This document shows, piece after piece, positions 1-7,976 of a DNA stretch of 64,000 bases. The DNA lies in the NCBI GenBank assembly GCA_023443125.1, contig JAEZVO010000021.1:1-64000 (forward strand). The letters run 5' to 3'. How positions within the stretch are numbered: position 1 is the first letter of the stretch; each line of letters starts with the position of its first letter. The position numbers were made by a program, and so were the translations under genes. Source of the DNA: Actinomycetes bacterium. Lineage in GTDB: Bacteria; Actinomycetota; Actinomycetes; Propionibacteriales; Propionibacteriaceae. The notes under the pieces were generated by a model. The model was not told the origin of the DNA, ran no database searches, and saw nothing but the letters and a program-made list of their open reading frames with translations.

Positions 1-197
1 ACTTCAACCTCAGGGACATGCTTGTTACCAAGGACTGGGAATCAGTACTCACAGCCCCCGGTAAACTTCGAGCGCATAGTCGGCGACAGCGAGACCGACT
101 GGGAATCAGTACTCACAGCCCCCGGTAAACTTCCCGACGAGTTCTTCGCGATCCCTGATGTACTGGGAATCAGTACTCACAGCCCCCGGTAAACTTC
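1..197 (+). CRISPR. Type II-C CRISPR array, right end (runs off the left edge)
   Basis: Three identical 36-nt repeats occupy 34-69, 98-133 and 162-197. Each starts ACTGGGAATCAGTACT and ends GGTAAACTTC. Spacers are 28 nt (70-97, 134-161). Bases 1-5 (ACTTC) are the tail of a fourth repeat and 6-33 is its spacer, so the array continues to the left. The repeat has the same layout as the known C. diphtheriae type II-C repeat (ACTGGGG...ACTTC). The tracrRNA anti-repeat at 4884-4910 pairs with the 5' part of this repeat read on the plus strand. This implies rightward transcription, towards the convergent cas2 gene. Spacers bear no obvious relation to each other. Confidence 0.95.
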
Positions 198-212
198 TAC
201 TGGGGGCTGTGA
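177..212 (+). terminator. Strong hairpin at the array end using the last repeat as its left arm
   Basis: Bases 177-191, inside the last repeat, pair with 198-212 just outside it: 15 pairs including one G.U, with a 6-nt loop (AACTTC). The right arm is an inverted partial copy of the repeat. There is no T-run after it. It sits between the end of the array and the end of cas2 (249), so it could stop transcripts from either side or protect or process the last crRNA. Confidence 0.6.
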
Positions 213-248
213 ACCCACTCTGACTACACAAAATACCGTAGTAGTTCG

Positions 249-581
249 TCAAAAAATCGTGAGTTGTAGTGGTGCATCTTCCGCTGGAACCGGTTCCGCG
301 TTCACAAAACGGAATGCGGTTTGCCACTGCTGATCTGTCACGTGGAACACACGGACTTCTCCTCCGCTTGGCAACTGTCTCCTAATCGCTGCCAGCGCCT
401 GCGCACTCCCACCAGCCAGTGGAGCGTAGCGAACGTACACGCTGTATTGAACGCGCCAGAAGCCCAAGTCGAGGAGCAAGTTGCGAAAGCTGTTGGCAGC
501 AGATTGTTGGGCCTTAGTTCGGACAGGCAGATCAAACATGGCCAAGCACCACATCTTGTCACCACTTGGGATCTTCGCCAC
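249..581 (-). CDS. cas2: CRISPR-associated endonuclease Cas2 (type II-C)
   Basis: This 110-aa protein has the Cas2 ferredoxin-like start, WCLAMFDLPV, with the conserved Asp after the first beta strand, followed by FRNLLLDLGFWRVQYSVYVR. Cas2 forms the adaptation complex with Cas1 and bridges two Cas1 dimers during spacer integration. It is the last gene of cas9-cas1-cas2 and overlaps the end of cas1 by 23 bases. The chosen start is GTG at 581, which has an AGGGGG ribosome-binding site about 6 bases upstream. The internal ATG at 554 (MWCL) is the alternative. Length is normal for the family. The CRISPR array follows on the other side of a strong hairpin. Confidence 0.9.
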   Translation of the reverse strand: MAKIPSGDKMWCLAMFDLPVRTKAQQSAANSFRNLLLDLGFWRVQYSVYVRYAPLAGGSAQALAAIRRQLPSGGEVRVFHVTDQQWQTAFRFVNAEPVPAEDAPLQLTIF

Positions 582-1488
582 GCTCTGCCCCCTGATCTCT
601 AGGACCTTGCCAGTGAGGCACAGTAAGACGCGGAATATCGCCTTCGTAGTAGCGCCCCAACTGCTGAGCCAACCCCAGCATGGATGCTCCTATACCTGTC
701 CCGTCAGCCTCGAAGCGCTGGGTTGCAGCCGCGACAAGTTCACGCTTGATGGTGGAGTCGTCCACACATGCGTCAGACGGCATCCGAACAACAGCATCAT
801 CAATAGCGGGGCGATACGGTTCTAACAGATCATCGACCAGATTGAAGGCATTACTTCTCCCACGGTGGAAGATCCCTAGCCCAGGCAAAAGCCCCGCCGC
901 CAAGACCGCGCGTACGCCGAAACCGCGAAGCACGCCATAGCCGTAGTCAAGGCAACTATTCCAACCTATTCCGGCACGAGGCTCTCGGATGAAGGGCTCG
1001 TCAAAAAGGGCAGCCCAGTACAGCCGTGCAGCTTGTGCTTCTACGTTGGAAGGGTCTCCCGAACGAACTTGTCGGGAGAGACCCTCCAATCGTTGTGCAA
1101 CCTGAGGGGCACGCTCGGAGAGGTTCTGTGCTTGCCCCAGCACCTTGGCGCGCACAATTCGTCCCCAAGCGTTTTTTCGACGGGGCAGGCTCAAGGAAGC
1201 TTGCGCCAGCTGCCGTGCACCCACCCGAGTATGAGTGCTCCATCCGTAAGCTCCACCTTCAGGAACGCCACGCCAGTCAGTAAACAGGACTGCAACTCCT
1301 GCTTCCAAGGCTCTGTGCATCGACCCTGTTGAGAAGCGCATACGAGGCCCCACTAGAAGAACACTCACTTCCTGGACCGGAATAGGCACAGGTTGAGATT
1401 GGTCCTCCGCCTCGACAACCAACTGCCCTCTTGCAGCGCGAAGTGCACCCGTAGTGGCTGAGCAGTCGATCACACGCCATGCGGACAT
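559..1488 (-). CDS. cas1: CRISPR-associated integrase Cas1 (type II-C)
   Basis: This 309-aa protein is a type II Cas1, the metal-dependent integrase that inserts new spacers. The three expected metal ligands are visible: Glu in NVEAQAARLYW, His in LGIFHRGRSNAF and Asp in NLVDDLLEPYRP. The start ATG lies 6 bases after the cas9 stop codon, and the 3' end overlaps cas2, so the three genes form one operon on the minus strand. No csn2 or cas4 follows, which together with the Cas9 type gives subtype II-C. It is unrelated in detail to the second Cas1 at 17366-18301, so the two CRISPR systems have separate adaptation modules. Confidence 0.93.
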   Translation of the reverse strand: MSAWRVIDCSATTGALRAARGQLVVEAEDQSQPVPIPVQEVSVLLVGPRMRFSTGSMHRALEAGVAVLFTDWRGVPEGGAYGWSTHTRVGARQLAQASLSLPRRKNAWGRIVRAKVLGQAQNLSERAPQVAQRLEGLSRQVRSGDPSNVEAQAARLYWAALFDEPFIREPRAGIGWNSCLDYGYGVLRGFGVRAVLAAGLLPGLGIFHRGRSNAFNLVDDLLEPYRPAIDDAVVRMPSDACVDDSTIKRELVAAATQRFEADGTGIGASMLGLAQQLGRYYEGDIPRLTVPHWQGPRDQGAERGEDPKW

Positions 1489-1494
1489 AACAAA

Positions 1495-4400
1495 TCACAT
1501 CGCTGTCCAGGTTGTCGGAAGCCCCGATCCTCGAGCATCCAGACGGATTCGGCCTAATGCATCACGCCGGATCACTACCGGATTCCATTCACCAAATAGG
1601 ACATTCACGGTAGGCCGCCAGCCCTTCACCTTCGCGATGTTCGCGACTGATTTCGACGCGTCATCCGGTAATCCTTCTGCTGCCACCACGCGTGGCCAAA
1701 GCCCGAGTCGGCTTGGCTCGTTGAAGCCAGACACGCGCCACCGCACAGCGGAAGGGTATTCAGAAAGGAAGTGATCAATCGCGTCTGTCCCTGTCTTCTC
1801 TGGCGGCGTCACCAAGATCTCGTCACCAGGCACGAGCCACCCAAGGTACTCGGCCTCTCCAGCCAACACAGCGCGACGAACCTTCATGTCGGCGTGCCGC
1901 ATACTCAACGACTGTGGCGGAAGCTGCACATGAAATAGGTCATCGGCTCGGTGCCTCAATAGATCCTGCGCAAAGACTCGCACCATGCCAAAAGTGGGCT
2001 TTCCTCTTCGGTCCTCGAACCTGTAAATGCGCCCGTGATGAATGGCGTGGCCCACAGCTACGCTGCCGCCACGCACCATGATGGATGCGTTGTTCCCTTG
2101 AAACAACGCAATCTGATCCTTCGGACCATAGTGAGTTCCATTCACGACGATGCGGCGATTCGGATCCGCAGCCAATCCTTTCTCCATATCGAACCCTGGC
2201 AGGCGCGAGAGTGCGGTCCACAGCGCGGGCGTGCTGGCTCGATCAATTTCCTTCCCTGAGAACTCGGACTCCAACGTTTTGTGAACGAGTTTGTGGGTTT
2301 TTTCGTCGTGAGCGGCACCGTTAGACAGCCGGAGCCTTAGGTTTTCCATCACAGGGATGCGGTCTTGCTCAACCGCTTCGTTAAACAGCTCGGCTAAGCG
2401 TCGCATTTGCGAAACCCAACGCCGCCATAGGATTCGGGAACCGTCGGTACGCCCTGTCCACTCTTTCCACGTTTCTGCCTCACCGGCGATCCGTTGCTCG
2501 TCGCGTAGATTCACGCGTTGAGCCAGGATCTGAGCCACACCCTGACACATCATGGCCATGCAAGCTGCATCCATCGCATGGTGTCTGCGGTCGATCCGGG
2601 TCTTGCCTGCTCCACCAATGAAGTGGATTCTGCCTTCGAAGCCGCTTGCACGACGCGCCTCCGCCGTGAGTTGGCCTCGGAATACTCCTACACTGACGCC
2701 TTCGTCACGCCAATGTTGCTCGATGCGGTGCCGCAATTCGTTGGCCATCCAAGCGATGGATTCCATCGAGCGGCCATCAAACTCGGGGTCAAGCGTGGTC
2801 CTCTTCAGACGGCCGATGACCTCCCGCTTGAAAATGCTCCATTGCCTAGGCGCAAACTGCGGATCACGAACCCACGTGCGCACTCGGCCAATGGCCTCAT
2901 TGACAGAGACTCCCTCGATGCCGCACTCCGCGGCCCAGCAAGAGAACACCTGCTTCGATTTGGAGCGATTGCACCGAATGCACACAGCTGCAAGGTTGTG
3001 CAGCTGATTCGTGGCTCCCACACCAGCTCGCGCAACGATGTGATCCATCTCAAAGTTCTTGAACGACAGCGGTTCCCCACAGTAGAGACATTGTCCGTTC
3101 TGGCGAGTGAATGCCCGATACCTGGAGATGTCTGTCCGGCTCACTTTGCCGTAGGAACCCAGCTGGCTGTGAATCTCCTGGACAACTTTATTGTTCACCT
3201 CTGCCCGGCGCCTCATCTCAGCGTCCATATCTCGGGCTTTTCGTTCGCTCACAAAACCTTCACGAACATGCTCGACGTTAACTACCTGGGGAGGCCCCCA
3301 CTGACGCTCTGCTGCCCCGAGCCAACGCGCGACTGCCTTGAGCACTCTGTCAACTGCGGGGTTTCCGGTCTGTTCACCGATGGGAGCAGCAGGGGGACGC
3401 CAACTATCGTCAACACCGAACTCTCGCTTCCGAGCATGATGAAGATCGAGTCCCTCCTCCAACATGACAGCCGTAAGCCGCTCAAGTGACCCAGCTGAAT
3501 ACGCCGCCCGGCCAGCCGGCATGTTGATCGAATCGAGGGCCGCCAAATCATCATCATCGAGAGATTCAAGGAAATCGGTTGCTGCCACCTCAGCCTCGTT
3601 TGATGCCTCGGCGTCCGCGACGCTGTTTCCGAGCAGTTTGGCCATCGCCTCTCGTTCTGCACGACTAGCAGCCTTCCACCAACCAATCAATGGCTTGTGC
3701 TTGCTCTCCAAAACCGTGAGGTGCGTCACATTCACTGGTGGCCTGGTAGGCGAACGGTCACCGTCAGCGGTCGGGGTCGCCGTTCCTCGAAGCCTCTCAC
3801 GAGGGATCCCAAGCTGCTCGGCCACGTCCTCCCACGTCGGCGGGTGACCGGGGGCGGCTCCCGAGAGATAGTCCAACAGCCCCCTGCGCTCGGTAGCGTC
3901 GAGACTTCGTTGTCCACCTTCTTCGGCAATCCGCAGGTTCGCGAGCAGGGCAACAATGCGGAAGTCTTGAAAGGCAAACTCGGCTTTACTCGCCCGCGGG
4001 AGGTTCCCTTGCCCGGGTAAAGGATCCTTCCCAACGCGTCCGAGTTGGGCACCTTTGGGTGACTCGGCTTGGAAAACGCTCAGAATGAGTGACCGAATAA
4101 CATCTGGTTCAAGGCCCTGAACCTCACCAATTGTCTGGATCTCATGCGCGTTGTCAGTCTGCATGAGTTTCCCGCCCAGCAGCCCTTCTGGCCCACGCAG
4201 TTTGGTCGCCGGAGACAGGTCCAATTCGCACACCAGCTGTGCAGGCGTGAGGCCATCCCTCAACTCTCTGCCCACTTCCTGCTCCACGCGATCTTTAAAC
4301 GCAAGGAGCTGCTCACTCGGGGGCACAGGAATCAAGAGCGACGATACCTTCGTATAGGGCGAGCGCCAACCTCGATGCCTCGCGATGTGGCGCATGGCCG

Positions 4401-4782
4401 TGACTAGATAGTGATTGCGCTCCGCTATATCTTCGATGCGTTCAGTCGCAAGCCGGGCTCGAGCTTCCCATGAAAAATAGGGATCCGTTGAAGGTACTAC
4501 TTCATCAGATAGCCACCCAAGTTCTTCCAGTAAGACGTCAAGCTTCGTGAGCCGGGCACGTCTACGTCTGACGAGCCTTCGCATACGACGTGCAACGCCT
4601 GCCGCAGCCAGCCGCGTCGTTGCCGTCTTCTGCCCATCAGGGTCCAATCCACCGTCATGAACCAGCACCATCGAACTCAGTAGTTCAATCGGATTGTCGT
4701 CTTCGTCCACTGCAACGGCGCAGAAGCCTACCGACCGACCACCTACATCAATCCCGACTCGATAACGTCGACTCTCCCTCAT
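1495..4782 (-). CDS. cas9: Cas9 endonuclease, type II-C, C. diphtheriae Cas9-like
   Basis: RNA-guided DNA endonuclease of about 1095 aa. With the start at 4782 (MRESRRYRVGIDVGG) the nuclease residues are RuvC-I D12, RuvC-II E504 (VNVEHVREGF), HNH D580, H581 and N605 (DHIVARAG...CIRCNRSK), and RuvC-III H735 and D738 (RRHHAMDAA). All are intact, so it should cut both strands. An Arg-rich bridge helix (RRRRARLTKLD) follows RuvC-I. Two CxxC pairs (CLYC, CIRC) frame the HNH domain and suggest a zinc site. The sequence follows the 1084-aa C. diphtheriae Cas9 closely from memory (HVREGFV, RSMES.AWMANEL, SLTAEARRASG, SMR.A). The frame is open to 4857, but that extension lies over the tracrRNA terminator and is rejected. 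ATG 4818 is a second candidate, and neither start has a clear ribosome-binding site. It is first in the operon with cas1 and cas2. Confidence 0.95.
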   Translation of the reverse strand: MRESRRYRVGIDVGGRSVGFCAVAVDEDDNPIELLSSMVLVHDGGLDPDGQKTATTRLAAAGVARRMRRLVRRRRARLTKLDVLLEELGWLSDEVVPSTDPYFSWEARARLATERIEDIAERNHYLVTAMRHIARHRGWRSPYTKVSSLLIPVPPSEQLLAFKDRVEQEVGRELRDGLTPAQLVCELDLSPATKLRGPEGLLGGKLMQTDNAHEIQTIGEVQGLEPDVIRSLILSVFQAESPKGAQLGRVGKDPLPGQGNLPRASKAEFAFQDFRIVALLANLRIAEEGGQRSLDATERRGLLDYLSGAAPGHPPTWEDVAEQLGIPRERLRGTATPTADGDRSPTRPPVNVTHLTVLESKHKPLIGWWKAASRAEREAMAKLLGNSVADAEASNEAEVAATDFLESLDDDDLAALDSINMPAGRAAYSAGSLERLTAVMLEEGLDLHHARKREFGVDDSWRPPAAPIGEQTGNPAVDRVLKAVARWLGAAERQWGPPQVVNVEHVREGFVSERKARDMDAEMRRRAEVNNKVVQEIHSQLGSYGKVSRTDISRYRAFTRQNGQCLYCGEPLSFKNFEMDHIVARAGVGATNQLHNLAAVCIRCNRSKSKQVFSCWAAECGIEGVSVNEAIGRVRTWVRDPQFAPRQWSIFKREVIGRLKRTTLDPEFDGRSMESIAWMANELRHRIEQHWRDEGVSVGVFRGQLTAEARRASGFEGRIHFIGGAGKTRIDRRHHAMDAACMAMMCQGVAQILAQRVNLRDEQRIAGEAETWKEWTGRTDGSRILWRRWVSQMRRLAELFNEAVEQDRIPVMENLRLRLSNGAAHDEKTHKLVHKTLESEFSGKEIDRASTPALWTALSRLPGFDMEKGLAADPNRRIVVNGTHYGPKDQIALFQGNNASIMVRGGSVAVGHAIHHGRIYRFEDRRGKPTFGMVRVFAQDLLRHRADDLFHVQLPPQSLSMRHADMKVRRAVLAGEAEYLGWLVPGDEILVTPPEKTGTDAIDHFLSEYPSAVRWRVSGFNEPSRLGLWPRVVAAEGLPDDASKSVANIAKVKGWRPTVNVLFGEWNPVVIRRDALGRIRLDARGSGLPTTWTAM

Positions 4783-4819
4783 AGCAATTAGTCTTGCGTA
4801 TTCCAGGAAATTTTTCATG

Positions 4820-4910
4820 AAAAACGGGGGCCCCTTTTCAGGACCCCCGCGGAGCATTCAATCCCGCTAACGAGGCGGAACTTACTGAGAATCAGTACTA
4901 GTCCCCAGAC
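4820..4910 (-). ncRNA. tracrRNA for the type II-C system
   Basis: Read on the minus strand, the anti-repeat runs from about 4910 to 4884. Its core (4899-4884) is complementary to the first 16 bases of the CRISPR repeat with one G.U-type change (plus-strand copy ACTGAGAATCAGTACT against ACTGGGAATCAGTACT), followed by a shorter CCCC match. A small nexus-like stem (CCGC...GCGG, near 4878-4864) comes next. A strong terminator hairpin at 4849-4825 is followed by five Us at 4824-4820. This is the expected tracrRNA layout: anti-repeat, nexus, terminator. The exact 5' end is not visible. A weak -10-like TATTAG lies near 4915-4910. Confidence 0.85.
4825..4849 (-). terminator. Rho-independent terminator of tracrRNA, abutting cas9
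   Basis: A 9-bp stem (CGGGGGTCC with GGGCCCCCG, one G.U) and a 7-nt loop are followed by TTTTT on the minus strand at 4824-4820. The first possible downstream cas9 start is ATG at 4818, so terminator and cas9 start nearly touch. Confidence 0.85.
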
Positions 4911-4935
4911 TAATACGTTCGCGTTTAGGCCACAA

Positions 4936-4994
4936 GCCCCTGAAGTTTCCCAGTAGCGCCCGTCTGATCGGCGTTTTTTCTCAGGGGTAGCTTC
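4936..4994. promoter_or_regulatory. Degenerate repeat relic and nested inverted repeats upstream of tracrRNA
   Basis: At 4942-4954 the minus strand reads ACTGGGAAACTTC, the two ends of the CRISPR repeat with the middle deleted. It could pair through ACTGGGAA with UUCUCAGU of the tracrRNA anti-repeat. Around it, CCCCTGA (4937-4943) and TCAGGGG (4981-4987) form a 7-bp inverted repeat. Inside it, CGCC/GGCG (4957-4960, 4970-4973) is followed by six Ts on the plus strand, like a weak plus-strand terminator. What is terminated there is unknown. Confidence 0.45.
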
Positions 4995-5171
4995 AACTAG
5001 GCCGTTTCGCTATGGACCAATCAGTGCGTTCGCCCATCCAATTACGCATAGATGTGATGCGCACAACACCAAATGAAGAGAACGTGAGCCACTGGGCTAC
5101 TGGGCAGGCATCAATTTCGGGCACGACGAACCATCGCTCCGAATACCACCTAACCTTGGTCAACCCTGCTT

Positions 5172-5205
5172 CTGAATCAACTTTAACCCATTAAACTTGA
5201 TTCAG
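5172..5205. promoter_or_regulatory. 14-bp inverted repeat upstream of the fic gene
   Basis: CTGAATCAACTTTA (5172-5185) and TAAACTTGATTCAG (5192-5205) are inverted copies with one mismatch and a 6-base spacer, 27 bases before the fic start. Position and symmetry suggest an operator for a dimeric regulator. A hairpin in the leader is also possible. The rest of 4995-5171 shows no gene I can support. Confidence 0.5.
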
Positions 5206-5232
5206 CCGGGGTGATCATCAAGGATAAGCAGT

Positions 5233-6522
5233 ATGGGTAGCTGGGTCGAGCAGCATTGGGAGTCGACGATTGAGTCGGGCACGCGACGGAGTGCTCGCCG
5301 CTCCGGGCCGTACATGGCGTACCTGCCCGATCCGCTCCTGGAGGCGCCGCTCGTGCTGTCCGCCGAGAACGAGCTCCTCGCAGCATCAGCCGAGCAGGCG
5401 GTTCGCGCGATGGTGGGCGACGCTCACGACCTCGCCGGCATTGCCCGTTTCCTGCTCCGTTCCGAAGCCATAGCGTCATCTCGCATCGAAGGCATCGCCC
5501 CATCCGTAAAGCAGGTTGCGATGGCCGAGCTCGGGTCCGACGAACCCATGCACGACGTCAAGGAGATGGCACAGCTCGTCGCGAACAACATCACCGTCGT
5601 CGAGCGCGCCCGAACTGAACTCGTGCACGCCACCCAGATCACAGTCGCTCATCTGACAGCGCTGCAGGCAGCGCTCCTCAGCGACGAGCCGCGAAAGCAC
5701 GGCATCCGGCAGGTGCAGAACTGGATCGGCGTCTCGGACACTCCGATCGATGCCACGTTCGTTCCCCCGCCGCCCGATGTCGTGCCTGCGCTGATGGAAG
5801 ACTTGGTGCGGTATCTCGCGACCGCATCGCATGCACCGCTCATCCAGGCCGCACTGGCGCATGCACAGTTTGAGACCATCCACCCCTTCATCGACGGCAA
5901 CGGCCGCGTGGGGCGTTCACTGATCCACACAGTGCTCACGCGACGAGGCCTAACCCCCGGCGCGGTACTTCCTGTGAGCATGGTGCTCTCCACACTGAGC
6001 GACGAATACATTCGCGGACTGACCGCCTACCGGCAGGTGACGGCCGTCGGCTCGCCCGAATTCCATACGGGCAGAGCGGAGTGGATCTCCGTGTTCCTGC
6101 AGGCCGTCGAACAGGCAGCTCAGCAGGCTTCGTCGCTGGGTTCCTCGTTGGCGAACCTGCGTGAGGAATGGGACACCCGGTTTCACGAGTGGCGAACAAG
6201 CGAGGGTCGGACGCGGGCGCTCCGCTCCGACTCCGCTGCGTCCCTCATCCTCAAGGATCTCCCCTCAACCCCGGTGCTCACCTCCACGAGCGTTCGCCGG
6301 ATTCACGAGGTGTCGGCCCAGGCCGCATCCACCGCCCTGGAAGAACTGTGCAGCGCGGGCATTCTGCGCCGATCCCGCAGGCAACGGATCGTTCTGTACC
6401 AATGCGACGACGTGCTCGACCTGGTCACCCTGGCCGAACGTCGCCTCGTCAGCACACGGTTCGACACACGCGTGAGCGCCCCGATGAAGCCTGTTCCCGC
6501 ATATCCGACGGAGCAGCGATAA
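5233..6522 (+). CDS. Fic-domain protein (predicted AMP transferase)
   Basis: This 429-aa protein has the full Fic active-site motif HPFIDGNGRVGR with catalytic His217. Fic enzymes usually transfer AMP from ATP to a target Ser, Thr or Tyr. An N-terminal inhibitory helix motif of the (S/T)xxxE(G/N) type is present at S82-E86-G87 (SSRIEG), the arrangement of self-inhibited class II Fic proteins. A winged-helix-like C-terminal part (about residues 335-410) with VRRIHEVSAQAASTALEEL suggests DNA binding. The start ATG has AAGGA about 9 bases upstream. It stands alone between the two CRISPR loci with no antitoxin gene beside it, consistent with an inhibitory helix in cis. Part of its 3' end is duplicated at 9010-9214. 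The target is unknown. Confidence 0.88.
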   Translation: MGSWVEQHWESTIESGTRRSARRSGPYMAYLPDPLLEAPLVLSAENELLAASAEQAVRAMVGDAHDLAGIARFLLRSEAIASSRIEGIAPSVKQVAMAELGSDEPMHDVKEMAQLVANNITVVERARTELVHATQITVAHLTALQAALLSDEPRKHGIRQVQNWIGVSDTPIDATFVPPPPDVVPALMEDLVRYLATASHAPLIQAALAHAQFETIHPFIDGNGRVGRSLIHTVLTRRGLTPGAVLPVSMVLSTLSDEYIRGLTAYRQVTAVGSPEFHTGRAEWISVFLQAVEQAAQQASSLGSSLANLREEWDTRFHEWRTSEGRTRALRSDSAASLILKDLPSTPVLTSTSVRRIHEVSAQAASTALEELCSAGILRRSRRQRIVLYQCDDVLDLVTLAERRLVSTRFDTRVSAPMKPVPAYPTEQR

Positions 6523-6601
6523 CTAATGCAACTGGCTATCGCTGTGCATGCCCGCTCCAGCGAGAATGTCGGCCTCACCACAGCAGATTCGGGCTCTCAG
6601 A

Positions 6602-6627
6602 GCAACGCGTGTGGATATCGGGTTAGG
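6602..6627 (+). repeat. Single copy of a dispersed 26-nt element
   Basis: The segment contains TGTGGATATCGGGTT (6610-6624), identical to the core of each arm of the large inverted repeat at 48595-48669. The flanks are also similar (GCAA-CG before, AGG/TGG after). It lies in the otherwise empty 6523-6793 gap between the convergent fic and DUF2207-like genes. I see no coding region in that gap. Confidence 0.5.
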
Positions 6628-6793
6628 AAGTTGCATGCACACTACACGCGCCAATGCGATCGTGCCTCAGAGATTGCTGGAGGCTCCGCCGAAGGTTTTG
6701 CTGCCATCGCGAATACAGGCGACATCGCTCGACGACTTCCTATCTGGCCAGCTCGGTCTGGCTCCGGCCCAGTCTCTGTGCATTCTCAGTGAG

Positions 6794-7825
6794 CTAGCGC
6801 CTCGACGACGATCCCTGCGGGGGCTGGCCCGGACCTTGCTGAGGATACTGCGGACCCCTCTGCGGAGGATATTGCTGCTGAGGATAGGGCTGCTGCCCTT
6901 GCCACTGCTGGTATTGGAGGGTGTTGTTGGGTTTGCGACGGCGCACCAGCCACACAATGCCCACAGCGACTCCAATAAGTACCAGGAAGCCGCCGCCGAT
7001 CCACAGCCAGAGAATCGAGAGGTCAGGGGCGGACTTTTCATTGCCGGAGTCGTCGGTCGAGTCTCCGGAGGGGGATGCGCTGGCCGAAGAATCGGACTCC
7101 GAGGGCGTTTGCGTCGCTTCCGCCGACGATGGGCTGCCAGGCTGTTGAGGCTTGTCGACGTGGCCGGTGCGCGTCGTCGGGGTCGCGACCTGGATTACGA
7201 CATCGGTGCCCGTCGGCGCCTCACCTCCCGAGAACGTCACAGATGTTTCCTTCTCTTCGGTGTGGCAGGTCTCCTTGCCGTTGACTGTGCAGTGCACCTG
7301 ATCGATCTGCCAAGGCGTGGTAATCGTCGCCTCCCAGCGCCTGATCAGTGGGTTGTCAGGCGAGAGATTGCGCCACGTGAAGGCGGTCTGATCCTGGTAT
7401 TCGACGAGCAAGTTGCTGAGCGTGTACTCGACGGTCCACGGCCCCGACTCGATGGGGAGGTCCTTAGCAAGGATCTCGTAGCGGCGGACGCGCTTGCCCT
7501 CGGGGCCCGTCTCCTCATTCATCTGGGTTTTGGGCTCTTGCCCGTTCGGCGCCACAATCCGCACACCACTCAGCTCGTTCTCGCCCGGGATGCCACGAGG
7601 AACGGTGAAGTAGATGCTCTCCATCTCACCCTTGAAGCGCCACGACATCGTCGACTTCACACTCACACTGCCATCAGCATGGATCTCGTACGTCGTGACG
7701 TGATTGGAGATATCGCCGACGTCGTCGGCGAATGCCGATCCCGGCATAAGGCTGAGCGTCATCACGATGGCACCAAGGATCCGCCTCTGAGCATCGAAAA
7801 CGCGCAGGAACCTTTGGCATGGCAC
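6794..7825 (-). CDS. DUF2207-like exported membrane protein
   Basis: This 343-aa protein has an N-terminal signal sequence (RRILGAIVMTLSLMPGSAFA, about residues 14-33) and an extracellular domain. The domain opens TYEIHADGSVSVKSTMSW and continues with a YxFxVPRGIPG stretch like the DUF2207 N-terminal domain. A Ser/Pro/Asp-rich linker (about 215-255) follows, then one membrane helix (ILWLWIGGGFLVLIGVAVGIVWLV), RRRK, and a Gln/Pro/Tyr-rich cytoplasmic tail (YPQQQYPPQRGPQYPQ). Function is not known for the family. The start is GTG at 7825. The in-frame ATG at 7762 would shorten the signal sequence. It is convergent with fic. Confidence 0.7.
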   Translation of the reverse strand: MPCQRFLRVFDAQRRILGAIVMTLSLMPGSAFADDVGDISNHVTTYEIHADGSVSVKSTMSWRFKGEMESIYFTVPRGIPGENELSGVRIVAPNGQEPKTQMNEETGPEGKRVRRYEILAKDLPIESGPWTVEYTLSNLLVEYQDQTAFTWRNLSPDNPLIRRWEATITTPWQIDQVHCTVNGKETCHTEEKETSVTFSGGEAPTGTDVVIQVATPTTRTGHVDKPQQPGSPSSAEATQTPSESDSSASASPSGDSTDDSGNEKSAPDLSILWLWIGGGFLVLIGVAVGIVWLVRRRKPNNTLQYQQWQGQQPYPQQQYPPQRGPQYPQQGPGQPPQGSSSRR

Positions 7826-7976
7826 ATGCGAACAGCATGCTGGTCCTTACATCAGCTACTTCCGCGAAGGGAACGCCGTCCCCAATTTCAATCCGAGTTC
7901 CGCGACCACACGCCGACCGTGCCGCTTGTCCACGATCGGGTTTGAAGACGCAAGGTCATTTACATACCGTTGAGAT

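Noticed and set aside
2518..3489. A 323-residue open frame antisense to cas9
   Set aside because: Shadow of the cas9 coding sequence on the other strand; no family features and no initiation signal.
4783..4857. N-terminal extension of Cas9 to the ATG at 4857
   Set aside because: It overlaps the tracrRNA terminator hairpin and U-run, and the related C. diphtheriae Cas9 starts near the YRVGIDVG motif.
4957..4979. A second tracrRNA on the plus strand ending at the six-T run
   Set aside because: Only about eight bases could pair with the repeat, far fewer than the minus-strand candidate, and no promoter is visible. Kept as an unexplained weak terminator.
5012..5194. A 60-residue plus-strand frame before fic
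   Set aside because: No ribosome-binding site, no recognisable features, and it runs into the upstream palindrome of fic.
6548..7945. A 465-residue frame antisense to the DUF2207-like gene
   Set aside because: Arg/Leu-rich shadow frame; the minus-strand gene has a clear signal peptide and membrane helix.
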